In this document: piece by piece, positions 44,940 through 56,319 of the stretch | Layout: each line of letters opens with the position of its first letter | Numbering within the stretch: position 1 is the stretch's first letter | Origin: Calliopum simillimum | Lineage: Eukaryota; Arthropoda; Insecta; Diptera; Lauxaniidae | Assembly: GCA_951812925.1 (NCBI GenBank) | Contig: OX638370.1 | Location: 28,759,964 to 28,823,963 of the forward strand | DNA length: 64,000 bases | Direction: 5' to 3' | The notes under the pieces: model-generated | The model's input: the letters and a program-made list of their open reading frames with translations, nothing else | Told to the model about the DNA's origin: nothing | Databases searched by the model: none | Translations under genes and position numbers: made by a program

Positions 44940-47880
44940 ACTGCTGTATGTGTCAAGATGTAATAAGTTCAATTTTTTGACCACTTAATTTCAGAAATCT
45001 AATAATACAGTTTTATATGGAAATACTTAACTATGAAGATGCTATTAATACTTTTTCCAAAAATTAAACATTTCTCTTTGGAAAAAATGAGCCAAAGTCA
45101 CTTAAAGGTTCTACGTGTGAAACTTATTTACTTTTTCGCATTTTTATTGCATTTTTTATTGAAAAATAGTAAGGATATCCCTTAAAACGTTCAAAAGCCT
45201 GAAAACCTCGTCCAAAGCCTCGAAAACCAATATGAACTTTGATAGTTTTACGAACTTTTACCACGGAATGCCCTAAGTATTTTTAAATTAATTTAAAGAA
45301 AAAATTATTTGCATTACATAAATAGTTTGCAATGCAGCGCTTAGAAAAATATGAAGTTTGCTATGTCTTCTTACTATAAAAAAATGAGATGTGAGAATCT
45401 AATCCTTCAATTTAAGTCAAAAAAAGTTCGACATACTCCAAGCTAATCATTCAATTCATCAGTTTTCTGAACAAGGTCATGTAATTTTCAATGCAAGTTT
45501 GCATTATCCATAGAAATAATATGTGCATACTTTTAGGGATACAAAATTTTAGTTTATTTTCTATGTGAGATAGCCGTGTCCATTGATGTACCACGCCCAT
45601 TTTTGGAATATATTTAAAAACTAGTTATAAATAATGAGTTTGCGAAACTTCTTTGTATTCAATTTTTCCAAATCATTTATGAAGCCATACCACTATGCGC
45701 CGCCCCTCGATCAATCCCTTTCATGTTTTGCAAGGTGAACGATAGATATAATAGGTAGCTTCTATAGACGCATAGATATAGACTTGTGAGTGTTTTGTTG
45801 GGGATGCAACGCCCCTATCTTCCCCGAGTACTGACTGTGTTTTTTATAAAAATAACATTTACAAACCAATAGTGTAAGTTGCAAGTTACAATGATCAATT
45901 TACAAAATGTCCTTATAAATTTACAAAAATCCAATTTTAAGACTGACCCTGTATTTTAACAAAGTACAAAGACAAAATCCTGCTGCATTAATTACGCTAC
46001 ATTTCCAAAATTCAGTTAAAAAACAAACATCTTCAGCTGGTATGCTATGTGTGTTTTCTTGCATATGGGCATTTTTGAAGTGACTAACGTGATCGTCGTA
46101 AAGTGCAAAAAAAGTGGAAGTAAAAGACATTTTTATTTTCGTTTTTACTTTACATTATAGCTCTTAGGCAGCACTATACTTACTGCCAACGTTAATAGCA
46201 GGCAAAATCGTGGTACCAAGACACACGAAAAAAAAAGACACAAAATGAACGTGACAAAAATAGAAGTAGTTTTCGTGCCTATTCAAAGGAAGTCAGAATT
46301 CAGCGAAATAAGTATGAAGTTTTCGGTGCGACTAATTTTAAAATCTTATGCAATAATGTTACTTTATAATGTATTTTGTTTGATTCAAATATCTTCTGTA
46401 CTTTTTTTTGTTTTGAACATAATCTGAATTGATACGTAACAATATGAACGTGACATTTTTTCAACCATACAAATTTTAAATTGAAAATCTTTCAAAAACC
46501 CAGGATTTCCCAGTGAATGTTGGTTCACCTTACCTTGTTAAGTTGAAGTGGCATCACCAATTTTTTCAAAGGATGTCATTTGTCACTATCTATTTTATAT
46601 GTGTACCAAATCTCAAAAATTATGAATTTTTTTTTAGGGACGTGGCATCGCCTATTTTCTCAGGGAACATTATTTGTTCTGGCGCTCTGTACACATGTAT
46701 CAAATCTGATTTATGTGCGTAAAATATTTTCAGAAATGTGATGAAGAGATTTTTGTGGGGGCGTGATACCCCCATTTTTTCTAGCACACATTATATGTCT
46801 TGATACTTTTTACATATTTTTCAAATCTCTTCCATGTACGCTAAAAAGTTTCAGAGGTATGATGATTTAAATGTTTTGCTAATGGCTTACCTTTCTGTGG
46901 AAATCCCGATATATAGATTGTTAAAACTTTGATATACCTTTCATAGAAGACTACCTATATTGAAAAATTTCTGCATTCCAAAGAGCTGCTAAAATTTTTT
47001 GTCCTAAAGTATTCAAAAATTTCAAAAATATTATTTATTTTTTCGGATAATTTTTTCGAAAAAAGAAAGGTAAATCAAAATGAAACAAAGCACGGAATAT
47101 GTATTATAACTTTCTAGAGGAACTTTTTGTTTCTACTTTAAAGATATTTTTTTTATTAATTCATAACGAAATTTCTTTTGATTTTTGGAATATTTTTTTT
47201 TTGTATTAAGAATTGTTTTTATAAATAAAATTGCTCCAGTTTCACCTGTTGAAATCAAACTTAACTTCATTAAATTCCTACTGTGCAGAGTTCTCGCTGC
47301 GCTGACTAACGCACCTGCTAACATCCTTCCTGTGCTTTTTCGCTGTTTCCGTTCTTTTGTTGAGTGCTGGGAGTTTCTTTTGAACTTAAAAAGGAAAGCG
47401 AAAAAGGAAAAAAAAAAAAAAGTTGAAATGAGGGCGTAGGTACGTTGCTGCATTCCTGCTGATAATCAAAATCATTTTGTTGTAACAGTTTTTTTATTTA
47501 TTTATTTCTTTTTTATTTTTATAACCTGCCTCGCCTGTTTTATCACATTTTATGCCTTTCACATTGTGGCATCATCATTCCATTGTTTCGTTTTTCTTTA
47601 GTGTCAAGTTGTCTGTGCATTCGTTTCATGATATGAGATTGAGGTATGAAAAGATGTAAAAAATTAGTTCATATTAAATGATTTGTGTTTTGTTTTAGAA
47701 CTCATTATTTTTATGATAAAATAACATTAAAAGAATCCTTTTCAGATGTTTTTGCGCATATGTTGTTTGGCTTTTTTTGTGAAAATTTTATTTTTCTGTG
47801 CACATCTTGATTGGAGGATCTATGAAGTGAAGTGAAATGTTGCTTACGTGTTTTCGAGTACTAAAGATCTTATTTATTCA
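44940..47880. other. Non-coding stretch with dispersed repeat fragments
   Basis: Fragments with taccacgccc, gcaacgcccc and gacgtggcatcgcc words lie at 45,540-45,810 and 46,540-46,870. The latter repeats an approximately 110-bp unit (acatgt-tcaaatct ... tttcagaaatgtgatga) three times. At 47,220-47,440 composition is more balanced and a 106-codon minus frame and an 84-codon plus frame overlap. Neither shows a domain. No gene supported. Confidence 0.4.
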
Positions 47881-48440
47881 ATTTTTTCAACTTCCTTTCA
47901 TTTAAAATTTGTTTTTTTTTTTGTCTAACACTTTTCGACTTTTGCGAATTTTTGTTTTGATTTTTCCAATATTTTAAACATTTTGCGATTGTTATTTTTG
48001 TAATAATTTTCCGACTATTTTCGGTTTCAACGTTTTGTGGCTTCTTAACTTTTTTCGTATTTTTGACTTTATCAATATATTGCAAATTTTAACTTTTATG
48101 ACTTTTTTGGGCTATTTTATAAATTTTCGTATTTTTGTAACGTTTTTATACTTTTTCCAATATATGTTGAAATTTTCAACACTTCTCCAAATAATTGGAT
48201 TTTCAAAATTTTTCGAAATATTCAACATTTTTCGGTTTTTGGAAAATGTTTCTTCGATTATTTTAAAATTTAATTAAGTTTTTTAATATTTCGTGAATAT
48301 TTTTTAATTCTTCAACACTTTTCGACTTTCTCAACATCAGAAAGTTTTTCAGCAGTATTCGGCTTTTTAAAAATTTTTAACATTTTTCGTTATTTTCTAA
48401 ACTTTGTGCTATTTCAGAATCGTTCAAATTTCTCTACATC
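47880..48440. repeat. T-rich degenerate array
   Basis: Many drifted copies of ttttcgactttt, ttcaacattttt and ttccaatattttaa at intervals of about 25-45 bp. A similar tract covers about 51,370-51,560. Frames of 71-80 codons here are low complexity (Lys/Asn- or Phe/Ile-rich). Confidence 0.6.
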
Positions 48441-48706
48441 TTCGTAAAAAACATAACATAAAAAAAAAAAAAAATAGTAATTTTCGATGTATTTTGCTAT
48501 GCTGAATTCGAATCCGGTTTTCCAGATATCCTAACGTAAAAAAGAAAAAACACCGTTTATGCTATTTTTTGAAGCTATATAACTAGAAGACAGAGCATTC
48601 GACCGTGAATTCCATTAAAGTTATTGACGGCTCTAATTTTTTTCTTCATAAAACTTAATTAAACTATGGCGATATCTTTATTTTTCTCCTTGAGATGCTA
48701 TTGCCA

Positions 48707-49036
48707 CAGACAGACGACAGCTTAAATCTAGATTATAGACGTAATAATGCGAATCTTTTCATTGCATGATTTTAGGCATTTTTTACATACATAATTCATA
48801 GACATAGATAAAGAAAATTTCCCAAGTTAGCGGCCAAAAACTCTAAAACATCAAAAACAAGGTTAATAGTGAGTTAAGCATCAGAAAAGCTAATTACAAG
48901 TTTTTGAACCTTGAATTGGGAAATTTTCTTTTAGTCAATGTCTATGAAATATGTATTTTAAAAATGCCTAAAATTATGCAATGAAGACATTCACATTATT
49001 ACGACTATATTCTAGATTTAAGCTGTCGTCTGTCTG
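48707..49036. mobile_element. Palindromic MITE (330 bp)
   Basis: cagacagacgacagcttaaa at the left is mirrored by tttaagctgtcgtctgtctg at the right. Pairing continues about 125 bp per arm (cgtaataatg, cattgca-gattttaggc, agaaaatttccc). The loop is about 80 bp. Target duplication not resolved. Confidence 0.85.
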
Positions 49037-49214
49037 AGGCATAACCTTACAGTTTAAAAAAGTGCAAAAATATGTTTTTTTTTTGCAATCTACTATATTT
49101 CGAAGAAAAATATAGGTATCGACACAATATAAGTCAGATTTTAAAGAAAAAGATTATAACTTTCAACTTATTTATCGGATTTTATGAATAATCTTCTTTT
49201 CGTCGTAGTTGATT

Positions 49215-49580
49215 GAGCTATTATAGTTCAATCCCGAATGAAGTTATTCTGGCCTATGAAAGTATTGCATGGGCTTCTCTTCGCTTGCCAATTTGTCTTT
49301 ACATAGTTTTTTTATCTCTCATGTTCTGTTATCCAGATTAGAGTCACATCATTTCTCTTGAAATGTGCCTGAAGCATCCCCAGACTAGCTTTGAGTATAC
49401 TGAGTGCTGGATATGCCATATCATAGCTATTCTATGACACACAACTTTGAAGAATGGACCTTCGCTTGAAGTTTGGTGACTGCTTTCGCCATATCAACTT
49501 CTTTTTGGAATTATGGTTTAACGATCTAAGCACATGCGCTGCAATCTTCCATTTTGGAACCATCTGTAAGCCATATAGTA
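49215..49580 (-). pseudogene. LOA-like RNase H fragment, second decayed copy
   Basis: The minus strand gives GSKMED, FQKEVDMAKAVTKLQAKVHS, SKLCVIE and further drifted pieces in the order seen at 35,820-36,190. Nucleotide words such as atcttccattttgga and tttttggaat are shared with that copy, so both derive from one family. Only RNase H remains, with several stops. Confidence 0.7.
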
Positions 49581-49618
49581 TATTGATTAGTTCATTTTAA
49601 AAGGAAGTAAGTCGTAAG

Positions 49619-51111
49619 CCCGCGGAGTGCTACTAAATTTGAGGGTGCAAGTTTTTTTCAAAATATCTAGCAAACGAAGCAAAACTTTGATATTTTTCTT
49701 CAGAGAGTTTGGGTTGTGGTATAGAATATCTGCGAATTGGTAAGTACTATGATAAAAAGGAAATGGGACCGAATTTGTAGAGAATTACAAGATCTACAAA
49801 AAATAAGCGATATGTGTACACATAAAAGTAACCGTATAAATGATATTCAATAAAAACCGGTTTTTTGGCATTTTAATACTTTTTGGAATATCTTCTAAAC
49901 GGTTACTTTTATGTGGACACACATCGCTTACTTTTTGTAGATCTTGTGATTCTCTACAAAATTGGTCCTCTTACTTTTTATCGTAGTACTTACCAATTCG
50001 GAGATATCCTTCAAAAACAAGAATTTTCGTAGTCTTAACGGTTTTTCAAAAATATCTTTCAGGCCATGAGTAGCTCGAAAAAAAAATTTAATATGGTGTA
50101 TAGAATATTAAATTATCTTCTAAACGGTATTTTAATTTTGCTTACACAGCTTCTTATTGAAGAGTTATCGCAATTTAAAAAGTAAGATATTTTAATATGA
50201 ACTCATAAGTAGGTAGTATTTCATATCATAACTGTTAACAACTTTTTAAATTGGGTGATCTCCTAAACTAGAAGTCGTACGCAAATACTTTTAACGTACT
50301 TTTGTAGGAAATTTCCTGTGCAACAAAATTGGAGACCAACATTTTTCTGTAAAAGTTAGCATTAGCGAGATATTTGCAAAGAACTGATTTTAGCGACCTT
50401 TGAGCCTTAATAACTTTTTATGCGCACACGACTTTGCAATGGACTTTTCACAGTTTGTGTATCATGCATAAATAAAGACAATTCCGGTGAAAAATTTCCA
50501 CTGGGAATTTTTTCGCAGAAAATGTCTTATTTTTCTGGGCTATAGTCAAAGTTGAAGAAAGCTTTTTGTAGAAAATAAAATTTGCCATCAAAATAGGTTA
50601 TTCAAAAAATTAAAAAAAAAGCAAAAAAAAAAAAAAACGAACTCTTGTGTTTTTTACTCTTTTGCCTATAACTTTTTTAGGGTCAGAGATTGATAAAGAT
50701 ATTGCGCAATATATAAAGTAGATAAAATGTCATTTCAAATGGTTTATTTAAAAATTTATTATGTCAAAAATTAAAAATTGATTGAAATATGGCCACCCAA
50801 ACAAAAAAATTTTCCTTATGCTTTCAGAGAAACCATTTTTATTCAAAACTAAGACTTCTTATGAAAAAAGTGTACACGAGAAAAAATGCTTAGAGTTATT
50901 CAAGGTACACATATGATTTTTCTTTTTCATAACTTTTGGGAACATTTTATAATTTTTCAAAACTTGGTCAAAAAAAAAAAAAAAAATTAAAAGAGTTCCA
51001 AAAAATTCTGAAAAAAATGTCCACGTATTGCTTGGATGATTTTAAGCATTTTGTGCCGTATACACTTTTTTCATAAGATGCCTCTCTTTGAAGTAAATAG
51101 CACTCCGCGGG
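49619..51111. mobile_element. TIR element with cccgcggagtgcta ends (1.5 kb)
   Basis: A 14-bp perfect TIR, cccgcggagtgcta / tagcactccgcggg, bounds the element. Inside, 49,720-50,010 is a palindrome of about 115-bp arms (gaattggtaagtact ... gtagagaatcaca-type ... aagtaaccgt) around a 55-bp loop. A second mirrored pair (cttatgaaaaaagtgtacac and gtatacacttttttcataag) lies at about 50,850 and 51,055. It sits beside the RNase H fragment at 49,215-49,580. No transposase. Confidence 0.75.
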
Positions 51112-52440
51112 TTTTTCATATTTAATGAACAATTGACTGATTCCTGTAATAAAAACCCCTGAACGTCTTGCTTCCTTTTTAGCATGTTTCTTACGACCTA
51201 ATCAATAGACTAATAGCTGCGGGGTCCAAAGCAAAAGCTATAACTTTCCGAAAATATTTATGGAAGATGTGTACACTGTATTTTACCATGGCAGCGAAAG
51301 GACTTACATTGTTCAACTCTTTGAAATTTTTTGATGTTTGGAAAAGTTTTCTATTTTTGCAAACATGTTCCAATTTAAAGTTTTTCCAATTGCTCCATAT
51401 TATTTGACTTTTCCTAAATTGTTTGAGTTTTTTAACATTTTTCGATTTTTCATTAGTTTTTATTTTTTCTATCCTTCAAAATTATTCGACTTTTCAGCAT
51501 TTTCGATCATCTAATTCAATATTTTACAGATTTTGCAAAAGATTTTCAAATTGCTCAACTTTTAGCCTTTAATCAATAAATGCATTGCTCTTCGTGCTTT
51601 GGAAATTAAATTAGTTTTCATTTTTCCACTTGAAACTAAGATGATTATTGTTTATGTTCAATTTAAGTTTTTGCTTACACTTAAGTTTCATATTAATTTT
51701 GAAAACAGCTTTAATTTCTTCCACAAAGTTTTTCGTCAGTCGTTGTGCTAACTTTTTTGCAAACATTTCCCTGAGTAATCTATAACCTACATATATACCT
51801 AATTACTATCCATTTGATATTCTCATGAAAAATTGATTATAACGAACAGCTTTGACTCTCGTACCTTCATCAAGGATAATTTTAATTAAGACATGACAGC
51901 AGGCACATTTATATTGAAATCTATTTAGTGGAAAAACAACTTTAGAACGATAAGAAAACGAATGAAAAAATAAGTAAATATTTTAAATCCCCGAGCAAAT
52001 TGATTAACGCAGACGAAACAGTGCTCTTGCTCACCATTTATAAGGCAAAAGTAAAATGCTCGCTCCACCCGACACTTTCTAATAAATAAAATATTTCCGA
52101 TTGCATCATTTGGATGAATTTACGACGTAGCTAACAAATAGAAAACATTAAAAAAAAACTATTTGGGTGCTTTCATCTTCAGCGCTTCCTAGAAATTTAA
52201 GTGAAAATGAAAAGCAATCGATGTGAAGGAAACATATCCTTCATTTGTTTGTTTTGTATGTTTTAATTCCATTTTGAGAATTTATTATTGAAAGAAAAAA
52301 AGGATGTAAAATTTATTTAACGATGTAGAAAATCAATCAGTGTTGAATGCTTTAAGCATGTTATATTTGAAATACTTATTTGTTTTAGATTTGATAGCCA
52401 GAAAAGGTTTAATTCCACATTTATTACACTTTTAGTTGAA
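51112..52440. other. Non-coding stretch
   Basis: The T-rich degenerate tract noted at 51,370-51,560, then unique-looking AT-rich DNA. No gene. Confidence 0.4.
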
Positions 52441-52844
52441 CTAGAATCGCCCAATGGTCAAAATTCGATCACAAATGTGTTAAATAATTTTGGTACTTTT
52501 TGGACAGTTTTAGTACTTTTTTTGCTATTTGGTACAAAATAGAAAATCTCATTTATCATCCCTGGTGCAATGACATATGTGAAACGAAAAGAAAACAAAA
52601 AAGACGAAGTCAGTGGCAGTCAGCTTTTTGTTTTTCTCTTTGTGCTTTATTTTGCCGTAATTAATATTGAAAAATTTGAATTAAATTTTGCATGCCTTAA
52701 TGGCAATATATTAAAATAATTTTTACTTTGTGCATCTTTACACAAAAATACCTTTCTAATGGTGTATAATTCAAAGTCGTGCTCTATTTCTAACATATTA
52801 AAAAAGGTAGGACACATTTTTTGTCTTGCGTATTAATATATAGA
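52441..52844 (-). mobile_element. Non-autonomous Helitron, copy 2 (404 bp)
   Basis: On the minus strand it starts A|TCTATATATTAATACGCAAG at 52,844 and ends ttCTAG|T at 52,441. It shares gactttgaattatacaccat, tagaaaggtattt and ttttgaccattgggc with copy 3 at 55,878. The ends match the Helitron rule: 5' TC, 3' CTRR, insertion between A and T (established). The 3' hairpin is weaker than in copy 3. Confidence 0.8.
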
Positions 52845-53009
52845 TTTGACTGTTCAATTGCCCTCTAGACGTTCACGACTTGTTTGGAAGATACAAAATA
52901 AGCACGCTCCTGACTAAGTGCCATTTTAATGATTGTAGTATTAATAATTTTTATCTGCACATTCGAAAAATTTCCGAAATTTGAACAAAAATAACTTTTC
53001 AAAAGAATA

Positions 53010-54907
53010 TGACAACAAAAATTCAAATACTTTCTTACCTAAGTCCAAGACAAACTAGTACCCAAAAATTTTCAACAAGAGGCACTCCACAAGGCGGAGT
53101 TTTGTCTCCTCTACTATGAATTCTCGTTTTAGATCCTATACTTAAGACTCTTCAAAGCAGGGGGGTCAAAACAGTGGCCTATGCAGATGATGTAGTTATT
53201 TTAGTAAGGGGTCGTTTCCTAAATGAATTAAGTGAGCTACTTGAAAATGCACTCACAATCATGTGTAGATGGGTTTCAAGTAAAGGACTAAACATTAATG
53301 CTCAAAAAACGGAGCTGGTCCTTTTTACAAGAAAAAATAAAATACCCACGTTTAGGGATGTACGTTTAAATAATATAAAGTTACCAGTTCTCAATCAAGC
53401 CAAATTTCTGGGAATAATTCTCGATAAGAAATTGTCTTGGAAAACCAACATAGAAGAACGATTAAAGAGAGCTAATAATGCCTTCTATGCATGCAAAAAA
53501 ATGTTTGGCTGTACTTGGGGACTAAACCCAAGAGTGACACACTGGATCTACACCTCTATTGTAAGACCTATCTTATTATATGGGGTGGTGATTTGGTGGA
53601 AAGCTCTTGATAATAAGGGAAACCTGAAAAACTTAGGAAAAGTACAACGCCAGCTTTGCATAGGAATTACAGGAGCGCTTAAAACAGCATCAGCCGATTC
53701 ACTCAACATTATTCTAAACTTACTACCAATAGATCTTTTTGCCAAAAGTGTGGTGTATAGAAATGCCCTTAGACTGAAAGAAGCCAATCATTTCAAACAC
53801 AAAATTTTTGGACATAGCAATATAGATGATATTAAAAATATCACAACAGATTATTTACCACCAACAACACGGTTCGACAGGAAGTTTTCAGTTAAATTTC
53901 CATCCAGGGACTACTGGACATCGCATCACCTAGACCCACCAAATGAAATAAATACATACACAGATGGTTCGAAGCAAGATGAGGGGGTAGGCGCTGGATT
54001 TTTTGTACTGAACTCCAATACTTGTGAATCCTACAATCTACCTACTGACTGCAGCATTTTTCAGGCAGAGGTAGTTGCGATTCAAAAAGCCGCAGATTTT
54101 TTAGTAGGAAATATTTCTTATAAAAAAATAAACATTTATGTTGATAGTCAAGCAGCTCTTAAAGCACTTAAAAGCAACACTATTAATTCTAAAACGGTAT
54201 CAAACTGTTACAAATCATTGCAAAGCCTGAGCAATAATAACTCAGTACGATTACTGTGGGTTCCTGGTCACTGCAACATTGTGGGAAATGAAAGGGCTGA
54301 CGAGCTTGCTAAACAAGGTATGCAGTTACTCAATGATCCCTTGTTTGTAGAAGTACCACTTAAGTTCTACTATACGCAAAAGACTAAGCAACTAGAAATT
54401 TTAGCGGAAAATAGATGGCTAAACAACACTAAAAACAAAACGGTCAAAAAATTCTGGCCCTCTTACAATAATAACAAAACTAGATATGTACTCTCTCTTA
54501 GCAAAATTAATTGCAGACTGTTGATTGGTGCTACAACTGGACACTGCCTGATTGGACACCATGCATACAGGATGGGATTAATATCAAATAACTGGTGCAG
54601 AAACTATTCCGAACCCGATGAGGAAGAAACGGTAGAGCACGTCTTGTGCTTTTGCCCGGCGCTAACCAGACGCAGAATGGCAACTCTTGGGCAGGCTATG
54701 TTCGGCTATGAGATAGCTGGAATAGCATTATCGAAACTAATGAATTTCGCCTTAAAAACTGGAACCTTCGATATAGATGAAAATCATGAAGCCAGAACAC
54801 TGCTATTCTCCTAACTGAAGGGAGTTATGTGGTAACGCTATGGACCTAGTTGGTCTATGTGAGGTTTTTGCTTACGCGATTACCGCCACCCTAACCTAAC
54901 CTTACCT
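53010..54907 (+). mobile_element. 5'-truncated LOA-like non-LTR retrotransposon
   Basis: Similarity begins inside the RT domain (TRGTPQGGVLSPLL near 53,078-53,116). The element continues through RNase H to a stop at 54,814 and a short 3' UTR ending in ccctaacctaacctt at about 54,890-54,907. 5' truncation is usual after incomplete target-primed reverse transcription. No poly-A tail is seen. The CCTAA-like end is instead a short tandem, as in several non-LTR lineages. Endonuclease and gag-like parts are missing, so it cannot move by itself. Confidence 0.9.
53174..54814 (+). pseudogene. Reverse transcriptase C-terminal part plus RNase H of a LOA-like element
   Basis: A 546-codon open stretch. 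It opens within the RT catalytic box (VAYADDVVILVRG, residues 1-13, YADD intact). The thumb follows (KTELVLFTRKNK; KFLGIILDKKLSW near 75-90; WGLNPRVTHWIYTSIVRPIL near 115-135; ITGALKTASADSLNIILNL). RNase H spans about 258-385: YTDGSKQ (Asp near 263), FQAEVVAIQKA (Glu near 298), VDSQAAL (Asp near 323), VPGHCNIVGNERADELAKQG (His near 366, Asp near 376). All expected catalytic residues are present. A C-terminal Cys/His segment (GHCLIGHHAYRMG ... WCRNY ... VEHVLCFC) lies near 455-495. The frame is continuous upstream except for an in-frame TGA at 53,117-53,119, where related elements have Trp (SPLLW), so the RT domain is broken. There is no initiating ATG at the open stretch. The long open frame suggests a fairly recent insertion. 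Confidence 0.9.
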
Positions 54908-55877
54908 AAGTCCCATTCAGCACCAATAATTACTTGCCGTCCTTCGTAGAGACAATCATCAGCAAAGCTCCTTGGCTTGATTAAAATCTAAAATTCAAAC
55001 TAATATGCGCACACAAACCTACAATTTGCTAGCACCCTTTCAGTCATCAAACTATGATGCACGTAATACTTAGCCAAGTCTGATAATGTACTAGGTGTAT
55101 AAAAAAAAAAAAATGAAAGAGAAAAATAAAGCAAAGCAGAGTAGAAAAAATAGTCCTGCAGCAAGCAGTCAGCGTGACTAAAGCGCGGCGGCACATCAGT
55201 AGAGAAAGAGTAACTTAATTCATTCCCACTTGTAAAATATGCAAAACTGCCTTAGTAATGTGAGTGAAGGATATGTTAAAAAATTCATCCTTGAAGACAG
55301 TTCCCCGAGTACTCATCGTAGTCGTAGTCATTGCGATAAGGCACACAAATGCCCGGCACGAAGCGAGTGACTTGCACCACGTTCACTTGTCAAGTGGAAG
55401 GTAGATATGTAGATACATACTTAGATAGGCAGTAGAAAAACGTAGTAAAAGTACTTTAAATTGTTACCAAGTATGAGTACGAGTATATTTTGCAACGTAC
55501 GTACATACATATGTTTCTTTTTCTGGGTTAGGTAAGTAAGTAAATATCTTTTATATCGCTGACGTTGGCTTGTTTGATTGCTTAATTTTTGATTATGATA
55601 TTTCACGTTAGTGGATTCTTGTAATGTTGTACCCTTAAAGGATTTTAAAATTAGAAATTTTGTTCATCTTATGAATTATGGGTTTATATTGATACCATAA
55701 TGATATTGAATACTATTATTCTGTGTATATTGTCAGTCTACTTCTTCCAAATCCACTTGTTCTTTAGTTTTTGGAGACAGTTTATAATCAATCGAAGACA
55801 GTTTAGTGGGTGACTAAATATAATGTGGAGTAAATTTCAAATTTTAGTAACAAAATCGAAAAGTAAATTAAGTGAAA
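54908..55877. other. Unique-looking non-coding DNA
   Basis: Mixed composition with gtagtcgtagtc and acgtacgtacatacatatg simple words. Frames of 60-64 codons on the minus strand show no motif. Confidence 0.4.
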
Positions 55878-56308
55878 TCTATATATTAATATGCAAGACG
55901 AAAATTTGTCCTATCTTTTTAACTATGTTAGAAATGGATCACGACTTTGAATTATACACCATTAGAAAGGTATTTGTGTGTTAATGTGCACAAAGTTGAA
56001 ATTATTTTAATATTTTGGCACTAAGCCAGGTTAAATTAAATGCAAATTTTTCAATATTAACAACGATAAAATATGCGGTCACACAGAGCTGAAAAGAGGA
56101 TACAGCACAAAGAGAAACACAAAAAGCTGACTGACACTGACTTCATGTTTTTGTTTTCTTTTCGTTTGTCATTTGTCATTGTACCAGGGTTCATAAATAA
56201 GCTTTTCTATTTTGTACTAAATAGCAAAAAAAGTACTAAAACTGTCAAAAAAGTATCAAAGTTATTTAATATTTTCGTGGTCAAATTTTGACCATTGGGC
56301 CCTTCTAG
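55878..56308 (+). mobile_element. Non-autonomous Helitron, copy 3 (431 bp, best preserved)
   Basis: It starts A|TCTATATATTAATATGCAAG and ends cccttCTAG|T. Eleven bases before CTAG lies the hairpin tggtcaaattttgacca, the expected Helitron 3' structure. All hallmarks are met: 5' TC, 3' hairpin plus CTAG, A/T target and no target duplication. No Rep/helicase is encoded. The 72-codon frame inside is not a gene. Confidence 0.88.
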
Positions 56309-56319
56309 TTTTTATAATT

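Noticed and set aside
47133..47453. Overlapping 106- and 84-codon frames on opposite strands
   Set aside because: Low-complexity ends (poly-Phe/Lys from T/A runs) and no recognisable motif. Mutual shadows.
53548..53787. 79-codon minus frame inside the LOA-like element
   Set aside because: Shadow of the retrotransposon reading frame.
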